Virus record (IMG/VR): IMGVR_UViG_3300017729_000035
Coordinates: 1 to 24,905 of that record
Source: a virus
Strand: one strand, 5' to 3'
DNA length: 24,905 bases
Shown: positions 9,401 to 18,900 of the stretch, one piece after another
Numbering within the stretch: the first letter of the stretch is position 1
How the letters are laid out: each line of letters starts with the position of its first letter
Program-made: the position numbers and the translations under genes
The notes under the pieces: model-generated
Databases searched by the model: none
Seen by the model: the letters and a program-made list of their open reading frames with translations, nothing else
Told to the model about the DNA's origin: nothing

Positions 9401-12007
9401 GGAGCTTCAATAAGGTTTTTAAATAATACCACTGATGAACAATCAGAAGTGTATACTATAGATAAAGCTAGGGGATGGTGGCATGAAAGAAGTGATTCTG
9501 GTGAGCCTGACGCAAGGCAGTGGGCATACACTATTTTATTACAGTTAGATAGAGGGGTTGAAGAAAGTTGGGCTCCTGACCCAAACGGTAATTACACTAA
9601 TGCTCTGGCTGCTGCTGCTAATATTACCATACAAGCTGTAAAGCCGGTTGTTCCTAAAGGAAACAGGCTTCTTACATCTAATAACCCAGCTATATTTGAA
9701 ACAGAACCTAAAGAAGCGGTAGACCTAGATTTATATTATCAAGCCAGTGATGCTTTAGCTATAGCTGGATATAATGATCCGGTAGAATTAGAGTGGTATA
9801 ATTGTTTTAGTTATGGTAACGGAGTAGAGTCGAACAGGATTAGAGACGATTTTAATGCAGTTACTATAGATAAGGGCGCTACAGTGTCATCTATATTAGC
9901 AGATCCTTATGGAGAAGAAAGAAGAGGAAGTGGCTATATATTTTCTCAAATATATAATTCTACATCGGGAATAAATAGATTAAACCAGTTTATACAAGCA
10001 TTGCCTATAACAAAGGATCTTAATCCTATATATGGCACTATTCAAAAGCTACATGCTAGAGACACCGATCTTATAACCTTATGTGAAGATAAATGTTTTA
10101 GAGTATTAGCTAATAAGGATGCTTTATTTAATGCTGATGGGAATGCTAATGTAACTTCTAATACCAATGTATTAGGCCAAGCTACTCCTTACGCCGGTGA
10201 GTTTGGTATATCTAAAAACCCGGAGTCTTTTGCTGACTATGGATTTAGACTATATTTTACAGACAAAAGCAGGGGCACAGTGTTGAGACTATCTAGAGAC
10301 GGCTTAACAGAAATAGCAAGTAAAGGAATGGGAGATTTCTTTGCGGATAACCTAAAGGCTAATAGCCAATTAATAGGATCTTTCGATGCTGATAAAGGAT
10401 TGTACAATTTAACTTTAAATAATCTTACCTCGGAGTGGCAAACTAAATTTAACCCCATACAAGCGGATAATTTATCGATTGCATGTAAAGATAATATACA
10501 GAACCCTCCGCTTCAAGAAAATTACATAAGCACAACAATTTCTTTTAAAGAATCCGTAGACGGGTGGACTAGTAGAAAGTCTTTTATACCAGAGTCTGGA
10601 GTATCATTAAATGATACGTATTTTACATTTAAAGATGGCTTAATTTGGGGTCATGGATCAAACGTGTTATATAACAACTTTTATGATGAACAGTATATAA
10701 GTTCTTTTAATGTGCTTATTAATGAGATGCCTAATGTTGTTAAAGCTTACACTGCATTAAATTATACAGGAACTAAGTCTAGGGCGCTAGAATACGAAAA
10801 GTTTAACAACAATGACTGGTATTCTATAGCTGAAGTTAATGCAGAAGGGTGGACCCCCACTTCTTTAAGAGTGAAAAATCCCGGCTGGTATGTAAACTAT
10901 ATAAGGACAAATCTAGAAGGAGGAGAAGTAAAGGAATTCGAAGATAAAGAAGGAAAGTATTTTAATTATATAAAAGCGTTGGCTGTATGCGATGAAGCTT
11001 TTGGTTTAGGTACACCTACGTCCACAAGCTCAGCCCCACAGAGATATCTATTGAATACTTTTATAGATTTTACCTGTAGCAACACTGGATCATCTACTGA
11101 GCCAGATGTAAATTTATTCTTATGGACTAATTGGAATGAGATTATAGGCAATAATGATGTTACAATAACTAATGAAACAACCGCTTCGTCAGCTAAATGT
11201 ATAATAGAAAACTTTTATAACACTTCCAGCAATTATACCAACGTGACTAAATCGGGTACTCAATTCAAATATTTTGCCACGGCTGGCTTAGTTGTAGGCA
11301 CTCGATTGTATGATTATGATACGGATCAGCCTTTAACTTCAGCTGGGTTAGGGCTTTATGTTCCTAGTAATTTAAGAGAGCCTAGTGACCTTGCTTTAGA
11401 TGCAAACAATCCAGCATCTAATCCCCCTAATGAATACGATATAATAATCTATAATTCTAGTGGAATTATAACTGCAATAGTGCAATATAACCTAATATAT
11501 GCTGCATGCAATAAAGACGTTCCTACCACTTTTGACAGATTATTTGGAAATAAAGGAATAGTGTTAATCGCTAACTCCGGAGAAACTTCAGGAAATACAT
11601 ACTTGTGGTATGACACAACCCCTCCTTCAGATAGTATTGCGTGCGCTAATGTATTTGGAAATGGCAGGCTGTTTAGTGTTTCTACTCAGCTTAACCCAAA
11701 CCCTTTCTATCAAGGAGGAATAACTTACGAGGGCGAATACATATATAAAGCTTCAGGGGACTCTTGGACGTCAGCGGGTACTCAAGTATATTTAGATTCA
11801 AGTGGCACGGTACCCCATACATCTACTACATCAGTAAGAAAGTATATGGTACAAGTTGTAAATAGCGGAGTAGTGCAGCCACCTAGCCTTTTTGGATTAA
11901 CCCCAGGTGTAACTCCACCTCGATTCCCTAATTGGTGGATTATTTCTTTAAACGCCGCAGGTAAAATTAGTGCAGCTGCGCAATACGATAGCACAGGATG
12001 TGTTTAA
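6467..12007 (+). CDS. Giant tail nozzle / DNA-stabilisation-type protein with adhesive C-terminus
   Basis: This 1846-residue protein begins with FQSGRMNTDLDERLVPNGEY (residues 9-28) and continues with a RDALNLDL-type strand and MGSLQNVEGN. I recognise this signature from 'stabilisation protein'/tail-hub proteins of crAss-like and other Bacteroidota phages; they are related in role to P22 gp10 and T7 gp12. A second signature at about residues 1244-1280 (GISKNPESFADYGF, then YFTDKSRGTVLRLSRDG) belongs to the same family and looks like propeller blades. The chain is beta-rich throughout with no membrane segment. After about residue 1570 the character changes to cysteine-bounded, Thr/Ser-rich repeats, described separately. 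T7 gp12 is 794 and P22 gp10 is 472 residues, so this is a much enlarged version, probably a nozzle fused to receptor-binding material. Confidence 0.72.
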   Translation: MGEFVHVFQSGRMNTDLDERLVPNGEYRDALNLDLANSDNGNMGSLQNVEGNLQLRGKPQWNNNYIDSLTNPKCIGSFVDDKTDKIYWFITSTEADCIAEYNFVGGQIKPVIVDTNNVLNFSTQNLITGINIIDNLLFWTDNNSEPKTINIDKFKRGSVNFVTHTKIPAYDSTSQTYSANLTGRPNFNEADVTVIKKSPLTALTLDMSASSRGNKPGTGASPVPYGVYNPTTNPANGRINFTYAPDDTVPAIRESLPTRHDWQTNITGDSDYYEDTSIEGWDGYLLLNFASTGLQPNTWLLGDTIILTFDSNDFDFTDQEYSVSLRLVEDLNANGLNWKAEIQAISSDIGTFIDGNGDITELPWEALLEEEDAMFKDIFPRFAYRWKFIDNEYSTFSPFSEVAFLGGEFSYESSEGYNIGMINTIRSLVLKDINWGHVDVEEVDILYKESNSSAVYVVDTLVKDESYDTSGSLITEFEVETELIGALVEGNQILRPWDNVPRKAQAQEIIGNRIVYANYLQNYNVPTTTLTLSSISNQYEIEDVGSPVFSVKSMRTYQAGVVYLDKYGRETPVFTNKEAGAQLSIASSSSFNRLIAQPTNTPPSFATHYKIFLKETSNEYYNLALDRYYDAEDGNVWLSFPSSERNKISEESYLITKKQHDNNEAVTSLSRYRVLSISDEAPDFIKTVDSAVSSAGVTNQASISTGALGFAFIGPSPSVDPDFGPKFNGNKITFALGNFTSEVYEVQLLRVVSQPTGSTTLYELTIDRGLGSDGEFLTNVAIGSIFNINVFEDKEETKPEYQGRFFVKIPRDFSFDSNIMASFQALDPQYSILGAISFLQSGGLAKPGEIGPSSAGNPGYYWIDWGNGFGNPASYYTAGTGVWMQGAPSSISWSPSVGPVGSLINDPLPDGDFFQDFGPITKGSKFVGYTYAKVKGPNDNVPPKFIDSMSGSAPGPRDPDGEANRTSRVVTPNGFLTTGASIRFLNNTTDEQSEVYTIDKARGWWHERSDSGEPDARQWAYTILLQLDRGVEESWAPDPNGNYTNALAAAANITIQAVKPVVPKGNRLLTSNNPAIFETEPKEAVDLDLYYQASDALAIAGYNDPVELEWYNCFSYGNGVESNRIRDDFNAVTIDKGATVSSILADPYGEERRGSGYIFSQIYNSTSGINRLNQFIQALPITKDLNPIYGTIQKLHARDTDLITLCEDKCFRVLANKDALFNADGNANVTSNTNVLGQATPYAGEFGISKNPESFADYGFRLYFTDKSRGTVLRLSRDGLTEIASKGMGDFFADNLKANSQLIGSFDADKGLYNLTLNNLTSEWQTKFNPIQADNLSIACKDNIQNPPLQENYISTTISFKESVDGWTSRKSFIPESGVSLNDTYFTFKDGLIWGHGSNVLYNNFYDEQYISSFNVLINEMPNVVKAYTALNYTGTKSRALEYEKFNNNDWYSIAEVNAEGWTPTSLRVKNPGWYVNYIRTNLEGGEVKEFEDKEGKYFNYIKALAVCDEAFGLGTPTSTSSAPQRYLLNTFIDFTCSNTGSSTEPDVNLFLWTNWNEIIGNNDVTITNETTASSAKCIIENFYNTSSNYTNVTKSGTQFKYFATAGLVVGTRLYDYDTDQPLTSAGLGLYVPSNLREPSDLALDANNPASNPPNEYDIIIYNSSGIITAIVQYNLIYAACNKDVPTTFDRLFGNKGIVLIANSGETSGNTYLWYDTTPPSDSIACANVFGNGRLFSVSTQLNPNPFYQGGITYEGEYIYKASGDSWTSAGTQVYLDSSGTVPHTSTTSVRKYMVQVVNSGVVQPPSLFGLTPGVTPPRFPNWWIISLNAAGKISAAAQYDSTGCV
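11198..12001 (+). repeat. Two degenerate C-terminal protein repeats in the giant nozzle-like protein
   Basis: Residues C1578-C1681 and C1726-C1845 share a layout: an opening Cys followed by a hydrophobic residue and an Asn/Phe-rich turn (CIIENF / CANVFGN), then an aromatic strand, then GTRLYDYD / GTQVYLDSS, then an isoleucine-rich strand, then SGIITAIVQY / AGKISAAAQY, and a closing Cys four to five residues after the QY. The two units are 104 and 120 residues long and diverged, so they are protein-level, not DNA-level, repeats. Similar small 'variable-tip' modules are common at the ends of Bacteroidota phage tail proteins. A receptor-binding role is inferred. Confidence 0.55.
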
Positions 12008-12025
12008 TAAATAAATAACAATAAA

Positions 12026-13519
12026 ATGGCAGAAGATCTATCATTAGAATTCAATTATACTGCTACTGTAGTGCAATATACTATATTAGAAAACACTAAT
12101 ATTTCTAGTCAGCACCCTACGGCAGTTATAAAAATAACCGCTAACCCGGGGTATACGGTAACAGCCGGAAATTTTTCTTGGAATGGCCCTTTAGCAGGGG
12201 TGGCAAGCGTAGCTTTTACTCAGGACGGCGCATTTGTTTTATGTACTGTTACATATAATACATCTTATGTAATGCCCTCTTATAATCTTGATATAGGCTT
12301 GTGTATAACTGGAGACGCTGTCTTGGCAGGGGTAACCGTAGCAGGCACTTTAACCAGTGTGGTAGGCGCCGGCGTAACAACCTCAACACCCACGGAAAAC
12401 AACACCGCTTACAGCGCGACCGGTGCGGAAGGATCCACATCCTCTACTTTATTTACTAGAACTTATACTGCTGCTTCTGGCAAATATTGGCCTGATAATG
12501 CGAGCCCTAACATACAACTTACATCTGGAAATTTAGGTCAATACAATATTACTCAAACACCTACATACACAGCTAATAATGAACTTACTGCTATAACTTA
12601 TACGGTAACTTATATATTTACTAACACAAATGTATCTGGAGATAAATTTAATATAACAATACCTAAAGTTGCAACTATTTTAGCACCAGCAACAGGAGTT
12701 ACGTCGTTTACTGGACCAACTACGGGGGTACAATCTAGCGGAACTAATTACGTTATGGCAGTGCAAGGTGCGCCAGGGGCTACGTATAGCATTTCTATGA
12801 ATAACGGAACAACTTCCACCACCGTGGTAACCAATGCGGTGATGGGAGCTACTGGGAACGCTCAGCACAACTTTATAATTCCGGCTAATACAGGTACATC
12901 GAATATAACGTGGACAGCAACAATATCTGGAAATATAGAAACGGGTGTTCCTACTACAATAACGTTTATACAGTTATATCCGGTTGCTTCTTGTGGCGGT
13001 CCATTAGCTAATGCCTCTGCTAACGCAATAACTGATTATACTGAGCAGCTAACTTCCGGAGGCGGAGTATTAGTGTTTTTGGTTAAAGCGGGAGCGGCTA
13101 CTAAATTTGAAATAATACACGGAAATGCTGCCGGGACTAAAAAAGCTACATCAGGTAGGATAGATCCAAATTTAACTAACTCAGGACCTTTTGACAATGC
13201 AACAGGTACTCCCCCCTCCAACACCTTACCTACAAACACCCAAGCAAATGGAGGTATAGATCAATATATTCAAAATCCTTCCAATCCTAGTAAAATGTCA
13301 ACTAGGCAAAGCGATTTTAATACCGCTACTACCTTTAGTATTCCAAGCATGACTATTGGAGGAGAAACCTATCATCAAGTTGTATGGTGGAAATATACAG
13401 GATCTGAGTATTCAGCTAATAATACGGCTACTTTAAGAGTGACTAATTCAAATGTACCAGGAACTCAAGCGGCTAAAATCTATAAAGTGTGCTGTCCAGG
13501 TGCTGGATGCACAACATAA
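12026..13519 (+). CDS. Beta-sandwich tail fibre / adhesin-like protein
   Basis: This 497-residue protein is very rich in Thr, Asn, Gly, Ala and Ser and poor in charge. Residues about 35-105 and 145-220 each look like an Ig-like beta sandwich with the same ordering (aromatic-Gly turn, then strand, then TVTYN / TVTYIFTN, then a hydrophobic end strand). Residues 225-315 form a third such unit (TYSISMNNGTTSTTVVTN). The last 175 residues are a different domain, opening with ASCGGPLANAS, including KFEIIHGNAAGTKKATSG and YHQVVWWKYTGSEY, and ending in a Cys cluster (KVCCPGAGC, residues 487-495). It follows the nozzle gene by 18 bases. A surface-exposed fibre, collar or receptor-binding role is inferred; no depolymerase motif is visible. 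Confidence 0.6.
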   Translation: MAEDLSLEFNYTATVVQYTILENTNISSQHPTAVIKITANPGYTVTAGNFSWNGPLAGVASVAFTQDGAFVLCTVTYNTSYVMPSYNLDIGLCITGDAVLAGVTVAGTLTSVVGAGVTTSTPTENNTAYSATGAEGSTSSTLFTRTYTAASGKYWPDNASPNIQLTSGNLGQYNITQTPTYTANNELTAITYTVTYIFTNTNVSGDKFNITIPKVATILAPATGVTSFTGPTTGVQSSGTNYVMAVQGAPGATYSISMNNGTTSTTVVTNAVMGATGNAQHNFIIPANTGTSNITWTATISGNIETGVPTTITFIQLYPVASCGGPLANASANAITDYTEQLTSGGGVLVFLVKAGAATKFEIIHGNAAGTKKATSGRIDPNLTNSGPFDNATGTPPSNTLPTNTQANGGIDQYIQNPSNPSKMSTRQSDFNTATTFSIPSMTIGGETYHQVVWWKYTGSEYSANNTATLRVTNSNVPGTQAAKIYKVCCPGAGCTT

Positions 13520-13530
13520 AAAAATAAACT

Positions 13531-13884
13531 ATGGCGGACTTAACAATACCTATACAAATAAACTTTGCAAATCACACCCCAATAGGATTAGATTTGCACG
13601 ATATAATATGGTACTCTGACACATCAACAGGAGAAGAAGTGATGATGGGTCCAGTGACAACTATAGTGAACAATGATGCTGCTTCAACGTACTATATAAC
13701 AGTAAGCGCCTCTTATGGAGTTTCAGCCCCTACAACATCAGATTTTGTTTACTATAAGAAAAATCCAATAGGATATGTAAGCTCTTTAAAAGGGTATTTT
13801 GCAGAGGCACAGTTTGTAAACACAGAAACTAAATATGCAGAATTGTTTTCGGTTGGCGCTGAAGTATTTGAGAGCAGTAAATAA
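13531..13884 (+). CDS. Small beta-rich virion-module protein
   Basis: This 117-residue protein has no membrane segment or catalytic motif. Strands such as IPIQINFANHTPIGLDLHDI and YYITVSASYGV alternate with short polar turns. The composition is like that of the preceding fibre-like protein, so it may be a decoration, fibre-accessory or assembly protein. The start is supported by the leader AAATAAACTATG, which recurs before other genes here. It stands between the fibre-like gene and the internal ejection proteins, the place where T7 carries gp13, but no similarity to gp13 is claimed. Function unknown. Confidence 0.75.
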   Translation: MADLTIPIQINFANHTPIGLDLHDIIWYSDTSTGEEVMMGPVTTIVNNDAASTYYITVSASYGVSAPTTSDFVYYKKNPIGYVSSLKGYFAEAQFVNTETKYAELFSVGAEVFESSK

Positions 13885-13914
13885 TGTGTAATAATATAAT
13901 ATAAAACAGAAAAT

Positions 13915-14550
13915 ATGTTAGGATCAGCACTAGGCGTCGTAGGAGGCCTTACAAAAATAGCCGGTGGAATTATCGGATCGAAGAAAAGAAAAGCTGAGCA
14001 AAGAGCAGCTCAGAAAGAAATGAACATGAGAAAGGCTCAGTTTGAAATGGCTGATACTTCTAATGTATATAAAGACATGGAAAATACCATGGAAGACTTA
14101 ACCGTTAATACGCAGCAAGCGGATTTTCAAGCGCAGCAAGCAAATCAAGGTATTGCAAATACTATGAATGCAATGCAAGGAGCAGCTGGCGGTAGTGGCA
14201 TTGCAGCTATGGCTCAAGCTATGGCAGGACAGCAAGCTCAGAATATGCAACAAGCTAGTGTATCTATAGGTCAGCAGGAACGAGCTAATCAGATAGCCGA
14301 AAGAAATATGGCTAGCCAATTACAAAACCAAGAGCGAGTAGGGGAATTACAATCTAGGGCAGCTGAAAAAGAAAAAACAGATACATTATTTGGTATGTCT
14401 CAGCAAAGGCTAGGAGCTGCAAATCAAGCTATGGAGGCTCAAAGACAAGCAATAATAGGTGGTGTTGGAGATATGGTTTCAGGGGCCTCGGGAATGGGTG
14501 GCATACAAAATGCTTTAAAAGGAAACTTTATAGCGGACGCAGAGGAATAA
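13915..14550 (+). CDS. Internal virion (ejection) protein, T7 gp14-like
   Basis: This 211-residue protein starts with a Gly-rich hydrophobic segment (LGSALGVVGGLTKIAGGIIG, residues 2-21) followed by a basic helix (SKKRKAEQRAAQKEMNMRKA). The rest is a Gln/Ala/Met-rich helix of low complexity, with a flexible Gly patch near residue 92 and another hydrophobic Gly-rich stretch at 182-197 (GGVGDMVSGASGMGG). This pattern is typical of gp14-type internal proteins of short-tailed phages, which leave the capsid first and form a pore in the outer membrane. It is followed by two further internal-protein-like genes in the same order as T7 14-15-16. The assignment is by character and order. Confidence 0.7.
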   Translation: MLGSALGVVGGLTKIAGGIIGSKKRKAEQRAAQKEMNMRKAQFEMADTSNVYKDMENTMEDLTVNTQQADFQAQQANQGIANTMNAMQGAAGGSGIAAMAQAMAGQQAQNMQQASVSIGQQERANQIAERNMASQLQNQERVGELQSRAAEKEKTDTLFGMSQQRLGAANQAMEAQRQAIIGGVGDMVSGASGMGGIQNALKGNFIADAEE

Positions 14551-14560
14551 TAAAAAAAAT

Positions 14561-15919
14561 ATGGCAAATTCAGATTTAATAAAAGGTGCTGGAGCATTAT
14601 ATGCTAGCCAAGCAACTGACATGGGAGCTTCGTTTTCTAAAAGCTTAGAGAAAGGGATAGCTAGAGCTCAGCAAATTACACAAGCTAAGAAACGAGAAAA
14701 GGCGGCTATAAACAATAGAACAGCTAATTTTATAAATAGACTGAATTCTACTGTAGACGTAACTAATTTAGACGGGGCTCAGCAGCAAGCAGTAACTGAT
14801 TTTTTAGTTGAAGGAAGAAATGAATATGCTAGTTTAGCAGGACAAGTTGCTAAGATGGACCCAGATAGCGGCGGCTATATGGACGCTGTGAGTAGAATGA
14901 ATGATATACAAATGAGTTTCCAAACTTTAGCTGGAAATATAAAAATGTATAAAAAAGATAGAGTTAATTTTTTAGAGGATTTTGATAACGGAATGCTTTC
15001 TGAAGGCAACGAGGTAGGGCCATTAGGAGAAGTTTCTAGTATATATACGGATGGTAGTAATTTCAGTGTTTCAGCAGGAGGAGGATTGCAGTTTTTTGAT
15101 GAGGTGACAGGTCTTAGTAAAAATTATTCAGATATTCAAAAGCCGTTTTTAAAAGATTTTGCGGCGGCAGACGCTATAATGAAAATGAATGAATCTCTGT
15201 ACTCTTCAGGTAAATCATTAACCGGGGCTAGGAGAAATATGATACAACAAAAGCTTAAAAACTTAATAAGCAAAGGAGGCAGAGATACTCTTATGTCTTT
15301 AGCATCGGATGATTTTATTATGGAGGGTGGTTTAGGATTGATGGATCCTATGTTATTTGAGCCAGAAAATCAAGATGCTTTAAAACAAGCTGTATTAGAT
15401 GGTTATATGAATGTGCTAGATGCTTCAGCTGCTCAGGGAGCTGCGGACAAAGCACCTAAATCTTCTAATAACGGGAGTCTAGGATTTACAAGAACTGTAG
15501 CTAACGAAATTAGAACAGCAGGTCCTATATTAGATGCCGCCGATGCATTTATGAATATGAATGCTCAAGGTATGGCTGATCAGCTAAATTATAAATTAGG
15601 CAAGTCTAATTATATGACTACAGAAGAATTTAAAAGACTAGCGAAAGAACAAAAAGGTTTTGACGAAGCTATTTTTAACCAAAGATATGGTAAATATGAA
15701 TTAGTTAAATTTGATGGCGACGCTACAGTACCTGTTCCGTTTGACATTAAAAACCCTAAAAAAGCTTTTGAATTATATTTAGATTCTTCAGGTTTAAGTA
15801 ATCAAGCTAAAAATTATTTCATAGGAAACTTTAATTTAAAAGAAACGCCTGATAATAATACTGAAATGTCAGAGGAAGAAAAAGCCCAAGAATTAATTAA
15901 TAAATACGCAAACTCCTAG
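14561..15919 (+). CDS. Internal virion protein, T7 gp15-like position
   Basis: This 452-residue, mostly helical and soluble protein has an amphipathic N-terminus (IKGAGALYASQATDMGASFS) and a basic helix at 30-50 (KGIARAQQITQAKKREKAAI). The middle (residues 55-245) is alpha-helical with many Met/Asp/Gly turns, and the tail ends in an acidic helix (EMSEEEKAQELINKYA). No enzymatic motif is seen. It lies 10 bases after the gp14-like gene and four bases before the megaprotein gene, so all three are translated together. T7 gp15 (747 residues) occupies the same place and builds the periplasmic channel with gp16. The present protein is shorter, and homology is not shown, only equivalent position. Confidence 0.6.
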   Translation: MANSDLIKGAGALYASQATDMGASFSKSLEKGIARAQQITQAKKREKAAINNRTANFINRLNSTVDVTNLDGAQQQAVTDFLVEGRNEYASLAGQVAKMDPDSGGYMDAVSRMNDIQMSFQTLAGNIKMYKKDRVNFLEDFDNGMLSEGNEVGPLGEVSSIYTDGSNFSVSAGGGLQFFDEVTGLSKNYSDIQKPFLKDFAAADAIMKMNESLYSSGKSLTGARRNMIQQKLKNLISKGGRDTLMSLASDDFIMEGGLGLMDPMLFEPENQDALKQAVLDGYMNVLDASAAQGAADKAPKSSNNGSLGFTRTVANEIRTAGPILDAADAFMNMNAQGMADQLNYKLGKSNYMTTEEFKRLAKEQKGFDEAIFNQRYGKYELVKFDGDATVPVPFDIKNPKKAFELYLDSSGLSNQAKNYFIGNFNLKETPDNNTEMSEEEKAQELINKYANS

Positions 15920-15923
15920 ATAT

Positions 15924-18900
15924 ATGGACGAATTAAATGATATTGTACAAAATATGGTTGCCGCTGGGGAGAGCGAAGAAAATATAGCCCTTGTAATAAA
16001 ATCATATACGGGAAAGACAAACGACTCTGCGAATGTGGATCCAAGTGTGGAGTCAGACACTACGGGATCTGGATTGGACGATGGTTTTTCGGAGTCTCAA
16101 GAAAAAGATACGGAAATTGAAAGATTATTCGGTAAGAACGAAGTTACCGATTTTTTCGGAGATATAGCTAGAGCTTGGCAATCGGGTACAGCCCAGGGAA
16201 GATCTTTAGATTCTGCTATAGAAATATTTAAGAGTGGCAAAGACATGACTGAAGATCAGTATGTTGAATTTGTTGAGCAAGCTCGAGCTATGGAAGATGC
16301 TGGCCAAACAGATGAAATGATAGAATTTGGCAAGCAATATGCTAAAGATAAAGAAGAATATGGAAGTGTAGGTGGGTTTTTTACAAGTTGGTGGAAAAAT
16401 CCAACAGTGATGACACAATACACTGCACAATCATTAGCCAATATGGCTTCTAGTGCAAGAAACAGTGAAGAAGCTGCTTTAATGGCTGCTGGAGGCGTTG
16501 CAACTGGAGCAGGAATTGGTTCTGCTATTCCAGTTGTTGGAACTATTTTAGGAGGACTATCAGGCGGGATGGGAGCTTTGTCTGGAACTATGGAAGTAGG
16601 TTTTACTACTGCTCAGTTATTACAAGAAGCTGCAATAGACGCGGGTAAAGATTGGAATACTATGTCCAACAAAGAGCGAATAGACTGGACTAAAGAAGTT
16701 GTAAATAATGAAGAACTATATAACGATCTAACTAACAAAGCTTTAAGAAGAGGCATCGCTATTGGGTCTATAGATGCAGTTACCGGAGCTTTGACTGGTG
16801 GCATAGGTGGAGCTGCTAAAAAAGGTGTTGCTGCAACAACTAAAAGTGCTCTTGCTGGAGCTGCTGAAGTTGCTGCTGTTGCTGCTACTGAAACAGCCGG
16901 AGGATTGGCTAGTGAAATAGCTGGACAGTTAGCCGCTGAACAAGAATTAGATGCTCAAGAAATACTTACTGAAGGATTTGCAGATAAAACGTTTACACTT
17001 GTAAAGATAGCTAGAGGAGGTTTAAAAGGTCCTAAGTATACATTAGCAGGTGAAAAAATGAATGGCAAAAGATTTAGAGAGGCTGTTCAAACAATGGACG
17101 ATGCTACCGTTGCTACCGTGGATTTTGAAATATCTAATGATCCTTTAATGGAGAAGATAATTCAGAACAGAAAACAAGATATAAAAATAGATCAAGAGAT
17201 CGATGCCACTATAAGCGGAGTTGATGATAGAGCTGAAATAATTAAGCTACAAAAAAAATTAAACAAATTAAAAGGGAACGACAGTGTAACTGCGAGCAAT
17301 ACTAAAAAAGAAATACGATCTCAAATAACTGAAATACAAGATAAGTATAAAGGCTCTGAAGTTGATGTAACTATTAAGCAACGCCAGGAAGCTGTAGCTA
17401 AGGCGGTTGATACTAAGTTTGAAGAAAACTTTAATAAATACTATAAAGGGGCTAAGCAAGCAGCTAAAGATTTAGGTTTTAAAAGTACACAAGGCCCTAA
17501 AATTTACAAAACAACGAAAGGGTTTATATCTGCTATTGCTAAAGCCGAAAACCTGTCATTTGATGAAGCTCAAGAAAAAGCTAAAGGAGCTGATGGTGTA
17601 TTCTTAGGGGAAGGTATTATGTTTATTGATAAACAAAAAGCTAAAGAAGTAGGCGCTATTACGGGTGCTTCTCATGAGCTATTACACCCTGTGTTTAATG
17701 CAGCAATTGGTGACGCCAAAGCTCAAGGCAAAATAGTTAGGGAGTTTAAGAAAGCAATGACCTCTAAACAGAAAAGATTTGTTAGAAATAAACTTAAAGC
17801 TAATGTAAAACCAGAAAACTGGAATACAGAATACTTAAATTACTTCTCCGATGCAATCCTAAAGAATGAAATTAACTACGATAAAACCCTCTTTGAAAAG
17901 CTAAAAGATGTTGTCTTAAGGGTGCTCAAAGGAGCAGGTTTTGATAATGTTTCTTTTGATAGTGGTAGAGAAGTATATAACTTTTTAAAAGAATACAATA
18001 CCAGCTTAAAAGAAACTGGGCAGGTAAGTGAAAAAGCAGTTGAAGCTATTAAAGCCGCTGAGCAAGCTAAAGGCATAAAGGTAGCAGAGGTAGGTAGAGT
18101 AGGAGATGTACAAAAATCTGTTAACCAAGAAATACTAGATTTAACAGACGCATTAGACGCGGCGGAAGACGCTTATGCTGCGGATCCAAATAATCCTACA
18201 TTGGAAAAAAATGTAGAGTTAGCTGAAAAAGCTTTAGACGAAGCTGAAGAGAGAGCTTTATCTGGCACTCCAAAACCTAAAGTTGTAGCTCCTAAACCTA
18301 AGAAAGAGGTTAAGAAAGAAGCTAAGAAAGAGGATAAGCCTAAGGCTAAAAAAGAAACAACTAGCAAGCAAAAAGAACTTAATGAAAAAGTTGATAAGCT
18401 AGCTGGTAAAAAAGACGAAGACGGTAATTACGTAATGTCTAAAAAAGAATGGGATAGAACTGGCATAGGTAAAGCTAGTCAATCCATTATTTATGGAGAC
18501 ATATTAAATCCGTTAATAACAAGAGGTATAACGGGAGAAGGAGTACAGGGAAAGTCTTTGCAAGACTTCATACAGGCTGTTAAAGATGAGTTACTTTCTG
18601 TGCTTATGAATTTTAATCCTGAGAAAAACAACAGTTTAATAGGGTGGATTAATAGTCAATTACGTTTTAAGAAAGGTAATGTACTAAAAAGATTCAAAAA
18701 GGAGGCTGATCTTGGGGGTAAATCTTTAGATGTAGAAGCTGGAGAAACAGGTTTTGCGGGTAATATATCGGGAGATGCAGGTGTTATCAGAAACTTTGCA
18801 GATGAAAAACAAATTGCGCCAGATAAACTCGTAAAAGCATCGAAAGTAATAACTCCTAAAGTCAGGGCGGACTTAGCAAACATGCTAAAGAAATGGGCTA

